A stretch of 64,000 nucleotides of DNA from CAXQZM01 sp964228455 (GTDB taxonomy: Bacteria > Pseudomonadota > Alphaproteobacteria > UBA7985), in NCBI GenBank assembly GCA_964228455.1, contig CAXQZM010000043.1, forward strand, positions 1-64,000, read 5' to 3'. Shown here piece after piece: positions 61,435 through 64,000 of this stretch (its first letter is position 1; each line of letters begins with the position of its first letter). The translations under genes were made by a program, and so were the position numbers. Under the pieces are notes generated by a model. The model was not told where the DNA came from, ran no database searches, and saw nothing but the letters and a program-made list of their open reading frames with translations.

Positions 61435-62459
61435 GCCATACCACGAAGCTTTGCGACTTCTGTGACTCCAGCTTGTTGCATTGCTTTTAATATAGCAACG
61501 TTAACCTCTTGAATCAGATCTGGCCCCTGGAAGGCGATTCCAGTGTAAGACTGAATTAGTGTGGCACCTGCCTTAATCCGTTCTACAGCGTCAAGGCCCG
61601 ACATGATTCCACCTACGCCTACTAAAGGTATTTGCTCTGAAATTTCTGAGTAAAACCTTTTAAGAGTCAATAGCGCTTTGTTTTTCAGGGGAGCGCCAGA
61701 TAATCCGCCACGCTGGGCGCTGAACTTTTTAGGCAAATTCTCAGGCCGGTCCAGTGTAGTGTTGGATATGATTAAACCATCTACTTCTTCTTCAACTGCC
61801 ACCTGAGAGATGAACTTGATTTGGTCCTCATCAAGATCTGGTGCGACCTTAGCAAGTAAGGGTGTGCCTTGAGTCTGTGCATCTTTTATGCCCCGTATCA
61901 AATCGCGGAGGCCCTCCGTTTGTTGATCTCGCAAGCCTTTAGTGTTGGGACTTGAAAGGTTTATCACCAAATATGAAGCCAGTCCTTCAAATAACTTTAT
62001 ACCTGATATGTATGCATGAAGTGGATTTTTCTCTGTTTTATTCATTCCGAGATTAACTCCCAAGGCAGCTTCAGGGTTCTTTGTGCGCCATGCCGCGAGA
62101 CGCGCATAAACAACATCATGGCCGGAGGAGTTAAATCCGTAACGATTAATTACTGCTTGTTGTTTGGGTGCTCTAAATACGCGAGGTCTAGGATTACCTG
62201 ATTGAGGATTAGGAGTAATTGTGCCAACCTCCACAAAGCCCAAGCCTAGATTGAGTAGTGGGCTCATTACCTGCCCCTGTTTGTCAAAGCCTGCGGCCAT
62301 TCCAAAAGGGCTCGGGAAAGTTTGCCCCCATATTTTTATGCTAATACGAGGATCGGGGGCGGCCGCATGGCCACCAAGCCCGTACTTTAGTGCCCAAATA
62401 CTAGCCTGGTGAGCTGGCTCTGGGTTTAGCAGGGAAAGAAGCGCGCCACTAAGGTTCAT
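61431..62459 (-). CDS. pyrD: Quinone-dependent dihydroorotate dehydrogenase PyrD (class 2)
   Basis: Oxidises dihydroorotate with FMN, passing electrons to membrane quinone. 342 residues: PFGMAAGFDKQGQVM, VGTITPNPQSGNPRPR, VINRYGFNSSG, the catalytic-serine segment NLSSPNTKGLR (class 2), LAKVAPDLD, SNTT, and GVGGIMSG. Overlaps trmB and the HAD gene as ATGA. Confidence 0.97.
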   Translation of the reverse strand: MNLSGALLSLLNPEPAHQASIWALKYGLGGHAAAPDPRISIKIWGQTFPSPFGMAAGFDKQGQVMSPLLNLGLGFVEVGTITPNPQSGNPRPRVFRAPKQQAVINRYGFNSSGHDVVYARLAAWRTKNPEAALGVNLGMNKTEKNPLHAYISGIKLFEGLASYLVINLSSPNTKGLRDQQTEGLRDLIRGIKDAQTQGTPLLAKVAPDLDEDQIKFISQVAVEEEVDGLIISNTTLDRPENLPKKFSAQRGGLSGAPLKNKALLTLKRFYSEISEQIPLVGVGGIMSGLDAVERIKAGATLIQSYTGIAFQGPDLIQEVNVAILKAMQQAGVTEVAKLRGMA

Positions 62460-63133
62460 AGTTTGGTGACTTCAATATACATAGACGGCCTACCTTCGCG
62501 TAAAGATTTTGCCTCGTATCGTGTTTGGGGCCAATCTTCTTTCCGGGTAGTCCAATCACTGGATTTAGTCGCTGTCCACTCAAATGCTGGATGGCTTAGC
62601 AACAATCGCATTATCCAGGGTTGATAATCGGCATGATCACTCGCAACTCTTAAGATACCCCCGGGAGTTATTAGCTGCGCTAAGCGATCCAAGGTCTCAT
62701 TATTAACAATCCGCCGCCGCCACTGTCTCTTTTTAGGCCAAGGGTCAGGATGAAGTATAAAAACACGGCTCAAAGAGCTGGCTGCTAAACTATCCATAAC
62801 TGATCTAGCATCTCCATGATGCAATCGAACATTGTTTAGCCTTTCGTCTTCTACGTATTTGCAAGCTCGTGCAAATCCATTTAGATAGTATTCTGCCCCT
62901 ATAATTAGGGCTGAGGGATTATGTTGCGCTTGCCACGCTAGATGTTCACCTGCGCCAAACCCAATTTCAAGCCAAGTTTGTTCATAACGCTTGGAAAGAC
63001 TAGTTATTTTGTTTGTTGAGAAACTATGAGTTTTTTCTATTCGCTTTAGGGCCTCATATTGCTTTGAGCGAAGTGGCCGGCCAGAATGACGGCCATATAG
63101 GTTTCTTTTATTTTCGTTACTTGTTTTCGACAT
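62456..63133 (-). CDS. trmB: tRNA (guanine46-N7)-methyltransferase TrmB
   Basis: 225 residues. SAM motif LEIGFGAGEHLAW, motif around AEYYLNGFARACK, the signature FILHPDPWPKKRQWRRRIV and SDHADYQPWI. First gene of the trmB-pyrD-HAD unit, just after the hup terminator, so a promoter must lie in the 55 bases before it, or the terminator must be leaky. Confidence 0.96.
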   Translation of the reverse strand: MSKTSNENKRNLYGRHSGRPLRSKQYEALKRIEKTHSFSTNKITSLSKRYEQTWLEIGFGAGEHLAWQAQHNPSALIIGAEYYLNGFARACKYVEDERLNNVRLHHGDARSVMDSLAASSLSRVFILHPDPWPKKRQWRRRIVNNETLDRLAQLITPGGILRVASDHADYQPWIMRLLLSHPAFEWTATKSSDWTTRKEDWPQTRYEAKSLREGRPSMYIEVTKL

Positions 63134-63164
63134 AAAAAAGGAGGGTCTACAGTGCAGCCCTCCT
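63134..63164 (-). terminator. Intrinsic terminator downstream of hup
   Basis: On the minus strand AGGAGGG and CCCTCCT form a perfect 7-bp stem (63139-63145 with 63158-63164) with a 12-base loop followed by six T. It starts 25 bases after the hup stop and ends one base before the trmB start codon. Confidence 0.9.
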
Positions 63165-63188
63165 CCTAATCTAAAAAGATCGCAGCGA

Positions 63189-63461
63189 TTAGTTCACAGC
63201 TTCCTTAAGTGCTTTTGCAGCTTTGAAGGATACAGACTTAGAGGCTGGGATCTGAAGAGTTTCACCTGTGCGTGGGTTCCGGCCTGTGCGAGCTTTTCTA
63301 GAGGAGATTGAGAAGCTGCCAAAGCCCTTCACAACCATGCCATCGCCAGATGATAAAGCACCCCGGAGCGCGTCAAAAACGGCTGCTGTCGCTTTTTTAG
63401 AGTCTGCCACCGTGTGGCCTGTCGCTGCAGCTACTTTGGCTGCCAATTCTTCCATATTCAT
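63189..63461 (-). CDS. hup: DNA-binding protein HU
   Basis: Nucleoid-associated DNA-bending protein. 90 residues with the HU family signature GFGSFSISSRKARTGRNPRTGETLQIPASKSVSFKAAKALK split into GFGSF...R..R.GRNP and the C-terminal helix. An internal ATG two codons on is possible. GGGAGAA precedes the start. Ends at a strong terminator, as expected for an abundant protein. Confidence 0.96.
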   Translation of the reverse strand: MNMEELAAKVAAATGHTVADSKKATAAVFDALRGALSSGDGMVVKGFGSFSISSRKARTGRNPRTGETLQIPASKSVSFKAAKALKEAVN

Positions 63462-63616
63462 GTTTCTGTTCTCCCATAAAGGTCAAGTGATTGCATATGA
63501 ACGTGAATCACAGGTGAGACTCCCCGTCAATGACTGTCTGTGGGAAAATGCACTAAAAACGCTAAAAAACGTATAAAATCAGGGATTTAGATGGCTCTGA
63601 AGCCTAAATTTTGTGG

Positions 63617-64000
63617 TTAAAGAGACTTTATGGCCCCTTCAAGCTTGGTTAATCCGTCTTTAATTTCACTTTCAGAAATATTCAGCGGGGGAAGCAAACG
63701 GACAGTTTGGTTTCCTGCGGGGACCGTTAGCAACCCTTGTTGGCGGGCTGCTTCCACCACATCGGAAACTGCTATGTCACTTTGCACCTGAACACTTTGC
63801 ATTAGCCCTTTTCCCCTGTGGCCAGAGAGAATTCGGTTGTCCCCTCGAATGAGTGATTCCAAGCCTTTTGTTAGTATCTCACTCTTTGTTTGAACTGATT
63901 GCAAAAAATTAGGCTGATCGATTATTTCAATGACGGCTAAAGCTGCTGAAACTGCAAGGGGGTTTCCTCCATAGGTGGTACCATGCGTGCCAGGCGCTAA
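63617..64000 (-). CDS. argD: Acetylornithine aminotransferase ArgD, C-terminal part (runs off the window end)
   Basis: PLP enzyme making N-acetylornithine in arginine synthesis. The frame stays open to base 64000, so about 127 C-terminal residues are present. Diagnostic segment PGTHGTTYGGNPLA (the loop around the PLP phosphate) followed by the C-terminal domain with GHRGKGLMQSVQV, PAGNQTVRLLPPLNISE. Other class III aminotransferases share these patterns, but length and wording fit ArgD. hup lies downstream. Confidence 0.9.
   Translation of the reverse strand, partial: LAPGTHGTTYGGNPLAVSAALAVIEIIDQPNFLQSVQTKSEILTKGLESLIRGDNRILSGHRGKGLMQSVQVQSDIAVSDVVEAARQQGLLTVPAGNQTVRLLPPLNISESEIKDGLTKLEGAIKSL

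Overview
This is ordinary, densely packed chromosome from an alphaproteobacterium, probably a marine, free-living, aerobic one. The assignment rests on genes typical of that class (DUF1036, DUF1491, DUF1285, the TrcR/DUF1013 regulator, phosphatidylcholine synthase Pcs, HemJ, XerD next to accA) and on the order hemE-hemJ-rho-mnmE, which in many Alphaproteobacteria lies close to the replication origin. Two perfect 16-bp parS sites, one across the mnmE start codon and one inside mnmE, support an origin-proximal location. A marine lifestyle is inferred from a taurine-type ABC transporter, an AcuI-type acrylyl-CoA reductase, a TRAP transporter and very short intergenic regions. I see no insertion sequence, prophage, CRISPR array, integron or rRNA operon. 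Only one tRNA (Ala-GGC) is present.

Layout. 0-5.9 kb: 3' end of purA, a DUF1036 protein, then hemE-hemJ-rho-mnmE-DUF1491. 6-13 kb: rimM-trmD-rplS and rsfS-rlmH on the minus strand, yebC, a CorC/CNNM protein, and aroK-aroB. 12.9-21.5 kb: a small membrane protein, xerD-accA-glk, queG, dusA, a MATE exporter, an Atm1-type exporter and rpmB. 21.6-30.9 kb: argF, a methyltransferase, a taurine-type ABC transporter with an oversized permease, pta, and a divergent run starting with an aldehyde dehydrogenase and a luciferase-like flavin monooxygenase. 31-38 kb: alpha/beta hydrolase, pcs, a lactonase-like amidohydrolase, an ABC exporter with an unusual insertion, a GNAT protein, and DUF1285-NUDIX-CCA transferase. 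38-49.5 kb: RarD, a PCuAC copper chaperone, a MelB-like carrier, LysR, HD hydrolase, tRNA-Ala, VOC, a divergent pyruvate kinase, an IYD-like nitroreductase and TRAP DctQ/DctM. 49.5-64 kb: leucyl aminopeptidase, rluB-type synthase, rsmD, ctaA, an acuI-pheS-MFS operon, an acyltransferase-like protein, purK-purE, trcR, sco, trmB-pyrD-HAD, hup and the C-terminal part of argD.

Genes that work together: hemE and hemJ (haem), with ctaA, Sco and PCuAC, supply haem A and copper to an aa3-type oxidase. aroK/aroB feed aromatic amino acids. purA, purE and purK make purines, and pyrD makes pyrimidines. rimM, trmD, rplS, rpmB, rsfS, rlmH, rsmD, rluB, queG, dusA, trmB, mnmE and the CCA transferase serve ribosome and tRNA maturation. 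The accessory content is the 23-34 kb transport and catabolism block and the TRAP operon. The most unusual signals are four transporters carrying large extra soluble segments, and a pyruvate kinase in which catalytic-site residues are replaced.
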